Translations under genes and position numbers: made by a program
DNA from: Sphingopyxis sp.
Lineage (GTDB): Bacteria; Pseudomonadota; Alphaproteobacteria; Sphingomonadales; Sphingomonadaceae
DNA length: 36,614 nt
Direction of reading: 5' to 3'
Assembly (NCBI GenBank): GCA_016463225.1
Contig: JAEMRT010000012.1
Coordinates: 1 to 36,614 of the forward strand
Notes under the pieces: generated by a model
What the model was told of the DNA's origin: nothing
Databases searched by the model: none
What the model saw: only the letters and a program-made list of their open reading frames with translations
Shown here: one piece after another, positions 8,600 to 17,239 of the stretch
How the letters are laid out: the number at the start of each line of letters is the position of its first letter
Position numbering within the stretch: position 1 is the stretch's first letter

Positions 8600-9203
8600 G
8601 GTCGTCCAGATAGCGGTCAATGTGAGCGATGGCGCGCATCATATGATATTCGACGGTGCCCATGCTCAGCGATACCTCAGTCTGTATCTGCTTGTAGGTC
8701 ATTCCATCGCGTCGGCTCATCAGGAAAATCTCCCGCGTCTTGGGCGCCATGTCGTCTAACGCCTGCTCATAGAGGAGCAGCAACTGATCGGCCTCAATGC
8801 TTGCCTCCTGCTGCGGCGGTAATGCGATATCGGAATTGTCGTCGAGGGCGACCAACTGTCGCTCGAATGCCTTTCTGGGACCACGAAATTGGCTGAAAAG
8901 CAGATTTCTCGCAATGCGTTGCAGATAGGCTGCGGGATTTGCCAGATCGGCGAAGCGCGAAACCTGTACGATCTGCACAAAGCTCTCCTGCATGAGATCA
9001 TTCGCTGCATCGTGGTCGCCGGTTTTGCGTCTGAAATAGGAAAGAAGGCGCGGCGACTCCTCTCGAAACAGCGAATCGAGACGAGCACGGTCACCGACGG
9101 TGACCGCAACTGCGGGCGGATTTTCAGGACCGCGGCTCACGGCGCGAACCCGCGGATTTCCGGTGCGAACGGAAAATGATGATGAAGCATGGAAAGCGTC
9201 CAC
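8580..9203 (-). CDS. FecI-like ECF sigma factor
   Basis: 207 residues from GTG 9203; the first 35 or so residues are not conserved-looking and no good ribosome site is visible, so the true start may lie further in (GTG 9140 is one option). Sigma region 2 is SLFREESPRLLSYFRRKTGDHDAANDLMQESFVQIV, written here only as a span near residues 44-80. Region 4 is a helix-turn-helix near 165-190 (MTYKQIQTEVSLSMGTVEYH). It heads the sigma-FecR-receptor-isopeptidase operon and overlaps the FecR gene. FecI-type factors are released when the cognate receptor binds its ligand, so this operon is probably induced by the lasso peptide. The promoter upstream is not recognisable to me. Confidence 0.9.
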   Translation of the reverse strand: MDAFHASSSFSVRTGNPRVRAVSRGPENPPAVAVTVGDRARLDSLFREESPRLLSYFRRKTGDHDAANDLMQESFVQIVQVSRFADLANPAAYLQRIARNLLFSQFRGPRKAFERQLVALDDNSDIALPPQQEASIEADQLLLLYEQALDDMAPKTREIFLMSRRDGMTYKQIQTEVSLSMGTVEYHMMRAIAHIDRYLDDHGENAR

Positions 9204-9414
9204 GCGGCATGCTGGAATATCCGGAAAACCGGACAGCCAGATCAGCGATGGTCGCCGTCGTCCAGCGCGGTGTGCGCCTTATCCCGAAACGGCCACCCGT
9301 CCGGACAGGACAGGTGTGCATGATGCTGGCAGGGAAATCCTACACCCGGTAGCCAGATCGATCCCGTAGTGCCCGGCGATCATGCCAACTTGGCAAAGGT
9401 CATGCAAGGGTGGG

Positions 9415-10344
9415 TCAGCCCGCCTTGCGGACCTCGCCTTCGAGGACGGCCAAGCGTTCCGAACACACCATATGTACGACGCGACCCAACTCCTCGATCT
9501 GCTCCGCCAGCCAGTTCAACTGCTCGAGAGAGACGCGATAATGTTTGGAGTAACGCGCCTTCACATATGCGTCCTTCAACTTTTCAAAGGCTGCGCGGTC
9601 CTTTTTCGTGTCCACCGGCCAGACGTGGACCAGACGGCGGTCGATGCGCTCGGCCTGCGTCCGCAAAAAGCCTAGGTTGTGCACGTGGGGGGTATAAAAC
9701 GTGCAGACGAGCAGCACGCAATGGTACAGAAATTCGGAAGTTTGATGCATGTCGAACGCTGCCGGTTTCAAAAAACCCTTAGCCATCGAAAACTTTGAGA
9801 CTTCAAATCGCTGCATGGCGATCGGAAACCACTCATCATAATATTCTTTGGCCATCTCCAGCGCTTGGCCAGGCGTTTTGGGCTTGGGCTGGTGGAGTTC
9901 GGTATCCTCTGCCTCATATAGCGCGATACCGTCCCGGGCGACGTCCATGAAGAAATAGCGTCCGTGAGCCAGGCCGTCGTTCACCTCCTGAAGGGTATGG
10001 ACGATGAAGTTCACGGGTGTCCTCAAACCTTTAGTGACGGTCAGTTCGAGAATGAGGCGTTGATCCAGCTTGGACCAGTAGGTGACGCGATCGGTCAGAC
10101 GCTGATCGTTGACGATGATCAGGACGTCATAGTCGGATTGGTAGCCTTTGGCCGTATGCGGCTCATCCACCCATCCTCCGCGGGCATAGCTGCCGTACAG
10201 AATGACCTTCAAAATGCGGCCCTTCTTTTTCCAATCATGCCGGGCAAGCGCCAACGCATCCTCGAATTCCTCGAAGATGATCTGCTTTACCCGGTCGAGC
10301 TCACGCTGTTTGTTGGCCGGAAGATGTTCAAGATCGGTACGCAT
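9415..10344 (-). CDS. Nucleotidyltransferase (MNT) - HEPN fusion protein
   Basis: 309 residues. The N-terminal half is a pol-beta-type minimal nucleotidyltransferase: ILYGSYARGGW (Gly51-Ser52) followed by SDYDVLI with Asp71 and Asp73 as the metal-binding pair. The third acidic position is less clear: the equivalent strand reads PVNFIV, with Asn where Asp is common. The C-terminal half (about 155-300) is all-helical like HEPN domains and has AYVKARYSKHYRV (Arg264, His268), similar to the Rx3-6H signature of HEPN RNases. Separate MNT/HEPN pairs act as toxin-antitoxin systems in which MNT modifies the HEPN partner. Here both are in one chain. It follows the KAP-like NTPase on the same strand, 271 bp downstream, so the two may or may not be cotranscribed. 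Confidence 0.8.
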   Translation of the reverse strand: MRTDLEHLPANKQRELDRVKQIIFEEFEDALALARHDWKKKGRILKVILYGSYARGGWVDEPHTAKGYQSDYDVLIIVNDQRLTDRVTYWSKLDQRLILELTVTKGLRTPVNFIVHTLQEVNDGLAHGRYFFMDVARDGIALYEAEDTELHQPKPKTPGQALEMAKEYYDEWFPIAMQRFEVSKFSMAKGFLKPAAFDMHQTSEFLYHCVLLVCTFYTPHVHNLGFLRTQAERIDRRLVHVWPVDTKKDRAAFEKLKDAYVKARYSKHYRVSLEQLNWLAEQIEELGRVVHMVCSERLAVLEGEVRKAG

Positions 10345-10615
10345 TTTGCCATCTTAACGTCTGAGGGGCACTGCTGCCCAGAGCAAAAACGGATCAAATT
10401 GGGCCGACTACAATTGGCGCAAATTCCGTCTGCTTGTCTGCCGCTACCGCGATCTGAGCGCGTCCGCGTTGAGAATGGACATCGGCGCTGCCAGTCGACT
10501 GTTGTCGGAGGAGGGCAGTGTCCAGTCAGCTAACGTCGTCGCCGTCCTCGTACCGACTATGCCATAATGATAATGCGCGAGACAGCATATGGGCAGCGTT
10601 ATGCCCGATATCCGC

Positions 10616-12373
10616 TCAATCGGCGCCGGTCTCGCTATTCTGATAGACCTCCGGCGGCTCCGCTTCCGTGACGGGTTCGCGGCCAATATAGGGTTTGACG
10701 CGCATCGCGTTGAGGGGATTTTCCTTGCCGATACGCCGAAGCGCCGCCTTCATCCGTCCGCTGATCTCGACATAGCGGGGTTCAGGATTCTGGAATTGCC
10801 CGAAAAGCAGACCAGCTCGAATGACCGAGCGAAGTTCCTCACCGCGGCCTTGCCGCAGAACCCGATAATAATCATCCTCCGACATTGACGAGAGGAAATC
10901 GGTATCCTCTTGATTCCAGCACTTGTCCCGATCGATCTTGAGGAGAATCGCTTTGGGGTCGCGGGTTAGCGGCTCTGCGTCCAGCCTGGATTGGAACGCC
11001 TCGACGATGGCTGTGTCGACGGGCCGGTTTGTCATTTGTCTGGCGAGGTTGAAGAACTCTCTTGGCTCGTCCTTGCGTGCTTCCATGTAGATAGGGAGCA
11101 TTGCGTCGGCCGCTAGAGAGTCGCCCAGATCCCGCAGCATCGTCATCACTTCGTCGAGCCCCTGTGCCGACATGTCGCTCGAAAAATGCGTGACCGATGC
11201 CACGAGCGCATCCTTGAGCGCTGCGTCATCAGGCTCGAAGCTGTCGCCCAATATGTCCCAGGGCTTGCGGATGCCCGCCCGCACTTCGACCTTCCCAATT
11301 TGCTCGTGAAGTCGCGTGGCCTCACGCGCGATGACGTCCATATCGAAACCGCCGGTCAGGAGCCCCGCTAGAATGGCGTGATCGAGCTCGTCCGTAGATG
11401 TGTAGCCATAGGTGGACAAAACTGCATTCCACCGGGTTTCTTCCTCCGAAGGGTCCTCTCGCCCGAACATGCTCGAATAGTCATTGAGCGATTTCACATA
11501 GTCGAGTTTGGGTGCCAGCGCGGGCTCGAAGACGCACCATCCCAACAGGGCAGTCGAGGAAACTGCCTGCTTGGTCACATCGGGATGCAGTGCGCTCAGC
11601 GCCGGCACCAGATGTCTGAGGAAGCGCTTGATACGGGTGATGACGCGAATGTTGGTAATGCCAAGCTGCTCTATCTTCTTAGCCAGAATCGCTTCGGTCG
11701 GATCCTTGAGATCAAGCGCAGCTGCGGCCGATTCCTTTGCCGTCGGCTTGTAGTCGATCGCTTGATCGACCACCTTTTCCAGATAGGTGCGGAAAATCTT
11801 GTGATCCGCGCCGAGCCCTTCCTCGTTGAGAAGCAGCACGACTTTGCACCGCTTCTCCTCTCGCAACATCGAGACGAAGCCAAGGATATCGGAAACGTCC
11901 AGCCCCGCGCCGGTCCTTTCGATGTCGTCGATGCAGACAATCTGGTTGCGGATGAGGAGAGCTGCGCCTGGCAGGATGAGGTCGGCCGCCTTGTCACCAT
12001 AGGGGATCAGCGACACCAGTCGGCCAGCAAGTTTCGCGATCCTACGTCCGGAGCGTTCCCCGATATTAGCCAGTCCATCCAATGACGACAGATTTTCACG
12101 GAAGGAGTTTAGCGATGGTTCGATCGATGGCGCGTCGAGCCGGACCGTTGCCTGGAAGATCGCGGTCTTGAGATCGTCAATATTCTTGAGTCCGAATGCG
12201 GACGCATAGGCATAGCGTTCCATCGGTAAAGTGCCCGACGCCCGAGCCTTGTCCAACGCCGCGCGCCAGCCGAAAGTCTTGCCGACCCCCCAACGACCGC
12301 TGATGCTCAGAACTTCTGGTTCACGGGTAGAAAGAAAGCGGCGCATCTCCCGCTGCGCCAATTGCGTCGACAT
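10616..12373 (-). CDS. KAP-like P-loop NTPase
   Basis: 585 residues from ATG 12373, with GGAG about 9 nt upstream; a GTG lies one codon earlier. Walker A is GRWGVGKT (26-33) and Walker B QIVCIDDIER (144-153). The text around Walker B (DILGFVSMLREEKRCKVVLLL) fits the KAP family of STAND-like NTPases. No transmembrane insertion is obvious, unlike many KAP proteins. The C-terminal 350 residues are helical and charged and I recognise no effector domain. KAP NTPases are often found in defence islands. The neighbour downstream is the nucleotidyltransferase-HEPN protein, a possible effector. The role in defence is inference from family and context. Confidence 0.75.
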   Translation of the reverse strand: MSTQLAQREMRRFLSTREPEVLSISGRWGVGKTFGWRAALDKARASGTLPMERYAYASAFGLKNIDDLKTAIFQATVRLDAPSIEPSLNSFRENLSSLDGLANIGERSGRRIAKLAGRLVSLIPYGDKAADLILPGAALLIRNQIVCIDDIERTGAGLDVSDILGFVSMLREEKRCKVVLLLNEEGLGADHKIFRTYLEKVVDQAIDYKPTAKESAAAALDLKDPTEAILAKKIEQLGITNIRVITRIKRFLRHLVPALSALHPDVTKQAVSSTALLGWCVFEPALAPKLDYVKSLNDYSSMFGREDPSEEETRWNAVLSTYGYTSTDELDHAILAGLLTGGFDMDVIAREATRLHEQIGKVEVRAGIRKPWDILGDSFEPDDAALKDALVASVTHFSSDMSAQGLDEVMTMLRDLGDSLAADAMLPIYMEARKDEPREFFNLARQMTNRPVDTAIVEAFQSRLDAEPLTRDPKAILLKIDRDKCWNQEDTDFLSSMSEDDYYRVLRQGRGEELRSVIRAGLLFGQFQNPEPRYVEISGRMKAALRRIGKENPLNAMRVKPYIGREPVTEAEPPEVYQNSETGAD

Positions 12374-12804
12374 CACTCAATCTCCGGTTGCCCACGTCAA
12401 ACATAGGCAGCGTCGGGCACTGATGCCACAGGACTTTCGCCCGTAATGGCTGTAGGCTCATGCGGGCAGTGTTTACCCCGTTTGCAACCGGACATGGCGC
12501 TCTGGCGCCACCGTCATCTGGCTAATTGCCGATATACGTAAAGGCAGCCCGGCCTCATCGCGACTAGCCGAGGGCCAGGGCCAGCGCGCGCCAGCGCCCG
12601 CGATCGTCACCGCATGGACCAGACGCGGCACGCGGCTCGGTGGCGCCGAGGCGCCATAGAGCGCGACCGGCCATGCCGGGGCGCCTGACAAGCCTATGCG
12701 ACGGAATATTTTTTTCTTCATTCAGTAGATGCAGAAATGCGCGCATCTGCAATTCATGGGAGACGACTGTTCCAAAGCCTCTGTCGGGCCGATATAATTG
12801 TTGG
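12374..12804. other. Non-coding stretch, nothing recognised
   Basis: About 430 bp between the divergent KAP-like NTPase and the small zinc-finger gene. It should hold both promoters. TATAAT occurs at 12793-12798 but only about 7 bp before the next start codon. A short minus-strand frame (12473-12721) starts MKKKIF but has no ribosome site and no recognisable family, so I do not call it. Confidence 0.4.
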
Positions 12805-13068
12805 ATGGACCGACACCCGCGCAGACATCGGCGCAAAAGCGTGGAAGAGATCGTGCAACAGAAGCGCGATATTGCCGATGGCGCGGCTGAGCCCGATGAC
12901 TGGCGACCTGACCCCGATGGTCGCATGTATGAAGCGCGCATCAGGGCGTGGAGACGCGACTGTCCGAAATGCGGAGCACTTGCGCTCCAGTCCTGCAAAG
13001 GGGCAAGAGAAGGTTCGGTTCGCTGGGCCTTTCACAAGGAGCGCTGGCAACGCGCAAGACCGGTCTGA
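12805..13068 (+). CDS. Small zinc-finger protein of unknown role
   Basis: 87 residues from ATG 12805. The C-terminal half reads DCPKCGALALQSCKGAREG and then AFHKERWQRA: Cys53, Cys56, Cys64 and His77 could hold one zinc ion. This CPxCGA...C...H..R pattern is common in short phage- and actinobacteria-type zinc-finger proteins, where it marks a nucleic-acid-binding tail. The N-terminal 50 residues are basic and then acidic, with no recognisable fold. No good ribosome site is visible and the frame is open far upstream, so the start is uncertain. It could be regulatory; no function can be assigned. Confidence 0.5.
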   Translation: MDRHPRRHRRKSVEEIVQQKRDIADGAAEPDDWRPDPDGRMYEARIRAWRRDCPKCGALALQSCKGAREGSVRWAFHKERWQRARPV

Positions 13069-13184
13069 CCGGGTCGGCCCCCCGGCAGGGGTAGGTGAGA
13101 ACGGAAACCCGGCCTCTGAGTATTCAGGCGGTCGAACCCAGCATATGCGAGCGTTCCTGAGCAAGCGCCCTGAAAAAGGCGGGA

Positions 13185-13412
13185 TTATCTCAGCCGGCTG
13201 GCTAGCGCTTTCGCCTGATCCACCACAATCCATTCCGACACGGTACGCACGGCGAACTTAATCTCTTGCAGACCATTTCTGCTATCGAGCGCGCCGCAGC
13301 CGATCTGTGTATTGTAAAGTTGCAGTTCGCATTTGGCGTCGGGCGCGATCTTGGAAACGATGTCCTGAACCCAGGCAAGCTTTTCCTCCGGCGTTCCGTT
13401 CGGTGTGGTCAT
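13185..13412 (-). CDS. Small hypothetical protein (75 aa)
   Basis: Starts at ATG 13412 with GGAGG at ideal spacing (complement of 13420-13424), which decides against the earlier in-frame start. Residues run MTTPNGTPEEKLAWVQDIVS at the start, with a middle rich in short strands (CELQLYNTQIGCGALDS) and a C-terminal helix (VVDQAKALASRL). There is no signal peptide or membrane segment. I do not recognise the family. It is divergent from the 259-residue gene at 13578, sharing about 165 bp of upstream DNA in which CGGCCAC occurs twice at 10-bp spacing (13535-13541 and 13545-13551), a possible operator. Confidence 0.65.
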   Translation of the reverse strand: MTTPNGTPEEKLAWVQDIVSKIAPDAKCELQLYNTQIGCGALDSRNGLQEIKFAVRTVSEWIVVDQAKALASRLR

Positions 13413-13577
13413 GATCGGTCCTCCATTTACCACGCAAATGTTGCCAAAATGTTCTAATCCTGTCGAGGAGAGTCAGCAGTCCGCTACCGTTGCCTGCAGA
13501 CGCAGCTGCGACAGATTGCCATTTCGGCAGCGAGCGGCCACACTCGGCCACTTAAATCGGCACAGGGGGGATGGTAA

Positions 13578-14357
13578 GTGGCGCTGACCACATTGCAGGT
13601 AGCACGCGAAGAACCGGGAATGCTGGTCGAAGTTCGTGGAACGATCAGCGCCGCCGTCGCCGCCGACCTGTTGAAGGCGCACAACAAAGCCTTCCGCGCC
13701 TGGTGCCGCGCAAACGGACAAGCGCCCCGCGATCTTATCATCGTGGACAGCGGCACCGGCAGCTACTGGGCGAGGCTGAAGGATGCGGCGGAAGTAGCCG
13801 GTCTGCTGCAGCTTGGGTCAGACATACTACCGGCATTCATGACCCATTTGGCCTCGATCGTTCATCTCGGCTTCGCTAGCGATCCCGCCGAATTCCATGC
13901 CCTGTTTACTGAACTGCTGAAGGCCTATCGCAAGGCCATCGCACATAAGTCGGTCGACGCGGTCATCATCAGTGGTCTGACGATCAAGTCCATAGAGATT
14001 ACGAGCGTCGGGCAGGTCGATCAGATCGTCGCAACGGCGCAGGTGAAACGCGTTCCAAAATCACCGGCTCCTTCTGTTGAACTTGGCGTCCTCGACGAGC
14101 AAATCGAATGGAAGATACCCTCGGGATATCGTGGACCGGAATTCAAACGTCACGGTGCCGTCCGGAAGGTCGACGACACCATGTATGTTCGGCTCGAAGG
14201 GATGGACGGCGCCCTCTTGCCGGCACATGGCCGGCAAGCTGGTAGGCTGGTGGACGGATTCAGCTATGCCTTTGAAGGCCACACGATGACGAACGACGCG
14301 AAAGAGACCGTCGGTTATGTAATCGAACAGGCTGAACTTATTCCGCTGTTGCGTTAG
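13578..14357 (+). CDS. Hypothetical protein (259 aa), two-part architecture
   Basis: GTG start at 13578, with the purine-rich run AGGGGGGATGG just upstream. The N-terminal 145 residues look like an alpha/beta domain (MLVEVRGTISAAVAADLLKA, DLIIVDSGTGSYWARLKDAA, VDAVIISGLTIKSIEI) and recall an amphipathic STAS-like or pore-associated domain rather than an enzyme; no catalytic motif is visible. The C-terminal part (about 165-259) is beta-rich (IEWKIPSGYRGPEFKRHGAV, MYVRLEGMDGALLPAHGR) with conserved-looking glycines. I do not recognise it. It lies 248 bp before the DprA-like operon on the same strand and may be an accessory of it, or an independent gene. Confidence 0.65.
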   Translation: MALTTLQVAREEPGMLVEVRGTISAAVAADLLKAHNKAFRAWCRANGQAPRDLIIVDSGTGSYWARLKDAAEVAGLLQLGSDILPAFMTHLASIVHLGFASDPAEFHALFTELLKAYRKAIAHKSVDAVIISGLTIKSIEITSVGQVDQIVATAQVKRVPKSPAPSVELGVLDEQIEWKIPSGYRGPEFKRHGAVRKVDDTMYVRLEGMDGALLPAHGRQAGRLVDGFSYAFEGHTMTNDAKETVGYVIEQAELIPLLR

Positions 14358-14605
14358 GCTGGCAGCGGCCCCTCGGCCTTCAGACATCCCGTTTCCGGCA
14401 GACATATTGACATGAGAACAAATAAAGAACATATTGTCGCCGAGCGGTGAGGTCTCAAGGTTTTCCTGTGCAGCTTTAAGGCGGTTTAAACGTTCTGCTT
14501 GCCATGAACGGTCATTATCTTCAGATGGTATCAGCCGGGCAGGCACCGATGCGGGGAAGGAGGCGCCCAATTGGCTTATGACGTAAGAGACTGGGCTCCA
14601 GTCGC

Positions 14606-15499
14606 ATGAACATGCGCTTCGCCTTCGACGATGCCGGACCCGCATTCGCACCTATTTATCCGCGACGCGAACTCGGCGCCTACGAGGCTCTCTGGCTGGA
14701 GAAGGGCGCGACCTTCAAGACGCTCGCAGATCGGTTTGCCAAGGATCCGGCCGCACTTCCATCAGACCTTGTCCCAGCGCAACTGGCCGACCAGTGCGCC
14801 GCCGAGGTCATGAAGATGCTCAAACAGGCTGGCGTGCATCAGTTCGGCGTGCGGATTCACCATGCCGGTGACTATCCCGAGAAGCTGCGCGACGCGCGGC
14901 ATCCAGTCGAGCTGCTCTATTATCGCGGCGCTTGGGAAATCACGGAAACGCGGTGCGTTGCCGTCGTGGGAAGCCGCGAAGCTTCGGAAGCCGGCATCGC
15001 CAATGCCGAGCGCTTGGCGCGGGAGCTGGTGCGCCGCGATTTCACGGTGGTATCCGGGCTGGCGAAGGGCGTAGACGGCGCTGCCCATCGGACCGCGATT
15101 GCCCATGGTGGCCGGACCATTGCGGTCGTCGGCACGCCGCTTGGTAGCTGTTATCCCAAGGCGCACGCAGCGCTGCAGGAAGAGATTGCAAAGGCTCATC
15201 TCGTGATCTCGCAGGTTCCCGTGCTGCGCTATGCCAAACAGGCGCCTCCACAGAACCGACTTTTCTTCCCGGAGCGCAATGTCACAATGAGCGCGCTGAC
15301 CGAGGGCACGATTATCGTAGAAGCTGGCGAGACGTCTGGCACGTTGACCCAGGCACGGGCGGCGCTTCAGCAAGGACGCAAGCTTTTCATCCTCGACAGC
15401 TGCTTCAGGCGCACGGACATCAGCTGGCCCGCCCGGTTCGAGGCCGAAGGAGCGATCCGGGTGCGTACGCCCGAAGACATCTGGAGCGCACTTGGCTAA
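14606..15499 (+). CDS. DprA/SMF-family (SLOG) protein, first copy
   Basis: 297 residues from ATG 14606 (a second ATG two codons later is also possible). The core is the DprA Rossmann-like fold: VAVVGSREAS (GSR at 122-124), VVSGLAKGVDGAAH (149-161), IAVVGTPLGSCYP (172-184), FFPERN (220-225) and GETSGTLTQA (241-250). DprA binds single-stranded DNA and loads RecA during transformation, but SMF/SLOG domains also act as nucleotide-ligand binders in conflict systems. It lacks the extra C-terminal winged helix of housekeeping DprA. Its stop overlaps the TTG start of the phosphoribosyltransferase gene by 8 bp. It opens a four-gene operon containing a second, divergent DprA, so natural competence is an unlikely job. 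Confidence 0.85.
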   Translation: MNMRFAFDDAGPAFAPIYPRRELGAYEALWLEKGATFKTLADRFAKDPAALPSDLVPAQLADQCAAEVMKMLKQAGVHQFGVRIHHAGDYPEKLRDARHPVELLYYRGAWEITETRCVAVVGSREASEAGIANAERLARELVRRDFTVVSGLAKGVDGAAHRTAIAHGGRTIAVVGTPLGSCYPKAHAALQEEIAKAHLVISQVPVLRYAKQAPPQNRLFFPERNVTMSALTEGTIIVEAGETSGTLTQARAALQQGRKLFILDSCFRRTDISWPARFEAEGAIRVRTPEDIWSALG

Positions 15500-16133
15500 C
15501 CCGCGGTTATCGGTCATCGACGAGAGCAACCGGGGCGATCATTATCATCTGATCCCCACGGACATATGCTATTATCTGTACGAATATACCTCGCACCGGG
15601 GCTACACATTCAGCTCGACCAATGGGCTGATCAGTAACCTCAAGAAGAAACCCAGTCAGCCAGGGCAATATTATAAGGAGCAGGCGATCACGACCTGCGC
15701 CCACGCGCTGCGACAAGCGCTCAACCCCAACTGGCTGGCGTCGGCGACCTTGGTGCCGGTGCCCGGTTCTAAGGCGCTGGGCCATCCCGAACGCGACGAC
15801 CGGATGGAGCGTGTCTGCCAGCAGATGGGGCAGCCCAGTCCCGATGTACGCAGCCTCATTATACAGACGCAGTCTACGACGGCCTCGCATGAGGCAGCCC
15901 CGGGAGACCGCATCACGGTCGATGCTCTGCGCGCACTGTACACCATTGATGAAGCGCTAACCGTACCTGCACCCCAGGCGATCGCGATCGTGGATGACGT
16001 GCTGACGGCGGGTACGCACTATCGGGCCATGCATTCAACCCTGACCGCCCGTTTTCCAGAAATCCCTATCATCGGCGTGTTCGTCGCGCGCCGTGTTTTC
16101 CCCGACGACCCTATGGTTGCCGACGCCTTTTGA
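15492..16133 (+). CDS. Phosphoribosyltransferase-like protein (ComF-like)
   Basis: 213 residues from a TTG start with GGAG 5 nt upstream (15483-15486), inside the end of the preceding DprA gene. The diagnostic feature is the type I PRTase PRPP-binding loop AIAIVDDVLTAGTHY (163-177), preceded by LVPVPGSKALGHPERDDRM (87-105), as in ComF-type proteins where the substrate hood varies. The N-terminal 60 residues (HYHLIPTDICYYLYEYTSH) have no Zn ribbon, unlike true ComF. The reaction is unknown; PRTases join a base or other acceptor to PRPP or run the reverse. Its tight coupling to DprA suggests a shared nucleotide substrate or signal. Confidence 0.82.
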   Translation: MANPRLSVIDESNRGDHYHLIPTDICYYLYEYTSHRGYTFSSTNGLISNLKKKPSQPGQYYKEQAITTCAHALRQALNPNWLASATLVPVPGSKALGHPERDDRMERVCQQMGQPSPDVRSLIIQTQSTTASHEAAPGDRITVDALRALYTIDEALTVPAPQAIAIVDDVLTAGTHYRAMHSTLTARFPEIPIIGVFVARRVFPDDPMVADAF

Positions 16134-16181
16134 TAGGCGCATATTGGGCAGCAAGCGCAGACGGGAGAAATAGGCTAGTCT

Positions 16182-17237
16182 ATGGACATGACCGATCCTG
16201 AAACCTTTCGGCTCCGCGCCGGCCCCGATGGGGATATTGCGCCTGAGGGGCAAAAGGCCGGATCGCCGCGCTCAATCAGTGAAAAGCGCGCCTTTCTCGC
16301 TCTGGCAAGCGTTCATGGCGTGGGACAGAAGACAATGTTCGGTCTGGCGGAGAGCGGGCACCGTTTCTCCGAAGTGCTTGACTATGGCCCCGGTGACACC
16401 GTGGTTGGCACCCGAGCGATAGACCAGAAGGGCGAGCCGATCTCGCAGCGTCAATGGTCCGCAATCCGCAACAATGCTCTCGGCAGGGCAGATAGTTTGG
16501 CCGAGAGCCTCGATCAGCTTGGCGTGTCACTGCTTTTTCGCGACGATGCGGACTTCCCTGCGCAGCTTCTCGATCTGGCCCGGCCACCGCACTGGCTGTT
16601 CGTGCAGGGCTCTACGGCCCTTCTGCACGAGCCCTCCGTCACCATAGTCGGGACACGCAAGCCGAGCGCTGACGGGCTTTTCCTGGCGCGCTATGTCGGC
16701 GCCTGCCTTGAAGACTGGGATGCGCCTACGGTGAGCGGCCTTGCTGCTGGCATTGATCAGTTGGCGCATGAGCATTCGTTGCGCGCGGGTGTGCCGACCA
16801 TCGCTGTGCTGGGCACCGGTATGCTCGACGATTATCCGAAGGGATCTGGCGTGCTTCGCGAGCATATTCTGGAAACCGGCGGTACGGTCGTGACCGAATA
16901 TCTGCCGCGGGTATCCTATAGCGCTGAGAATTTCGTCCAGCGCAATCGCCTGCAGGCAGCGCTGGGACGGATTCTGATCCCAGTGGAATGGAACAGGCGT
17001 AGCGGAACGGCCCACACGGTCCGCTTTGCAACACAGCTGCACCGTCCGATCGCCTGTCTGGCCATGCCGGAATGGCCTGACGAAAGGGTCATGCTGGAAC
17101 CTGGCCTGGGTCTCGAAACGGGGGCTATCTTCACATTGCCCAGGCACCATGCCCGTCTCAACGAATTCGTGCTGAACGCGCTCAGGACGCGGAAACTGGC
17201 ATGGTCGGGCCAGCTTTCCTTTCTCGAAGAAGGATAG
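16182..17237 (+). CDS. DprA/SMF-family (SLOG) protein, second copy
   Basis: 351 residues from ATG 16182, with GGGAGAAA upstream. The N-terminal part has a helix-hairpin-helix-like stretch (LASVHGVGQKTMFGLAESG, 41-59), as in housekeeping DprA. The Rossmann part has VTIVGTRKPS (GTR 157-159), TVSGLAAGIDQLAH (183-196), VLGTGMLDDYPKGS (209-222), FVQRNRLQAAL (251-261) and RSGTAHTV (273-280). It differs strongly from the first copy, so the pair did not arise by a recent duplication and may form a heteromer. It stops 2 bp before the HAD-PRTase gene. Chromosomal competence DprA is an alternative, but the operon partners argue against it. Confidence 0.85.
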   Translation: MDMTDPETFRLRAGPDGDIAPEGQKAGSPRSISEKRAFLALASVHGVGQKTMFGLAESGHRFSEVLDYGPGDTVVGTRAIDQKGEPISQRQWSAIRNNALGRADSLAESLDQLGVSLLFRDDADFPAQLLDLARPPHWLFVQGSTALLHEPSVTIVGTRKPSADGLFLARYVGACLEDWDAPTVSGLAAGIDQLAHEHSLRAGVPTIAVLGTGMLDDYPKGSGVLREHILETGGTVVTEYLPRVSYSAENFVQRNRLQAALGRILIPVEWNRRSGTAHTVRFATQLHRPIACLAMPEWPDERVMLEPGLGLETGAIFTLPRHHARLNEFVLNALRTRKLAWSGQLSFLEEG

Positions 17238-17239
17238 GA

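Noticed and set aside
9220..9233. TCCGG-AAAA-CCGGA hairpin before the sigma gene
   Set aside because: Only 5-bp arms in GC-rich DNA; too small to assign a role.
14606..17237. Housekeeping competence genes (dprA, comF)
   Set aside because: Two unlike DprAs, PRTase without the ComF zinc ribbon, and the island context do not fit a normal competence locus.
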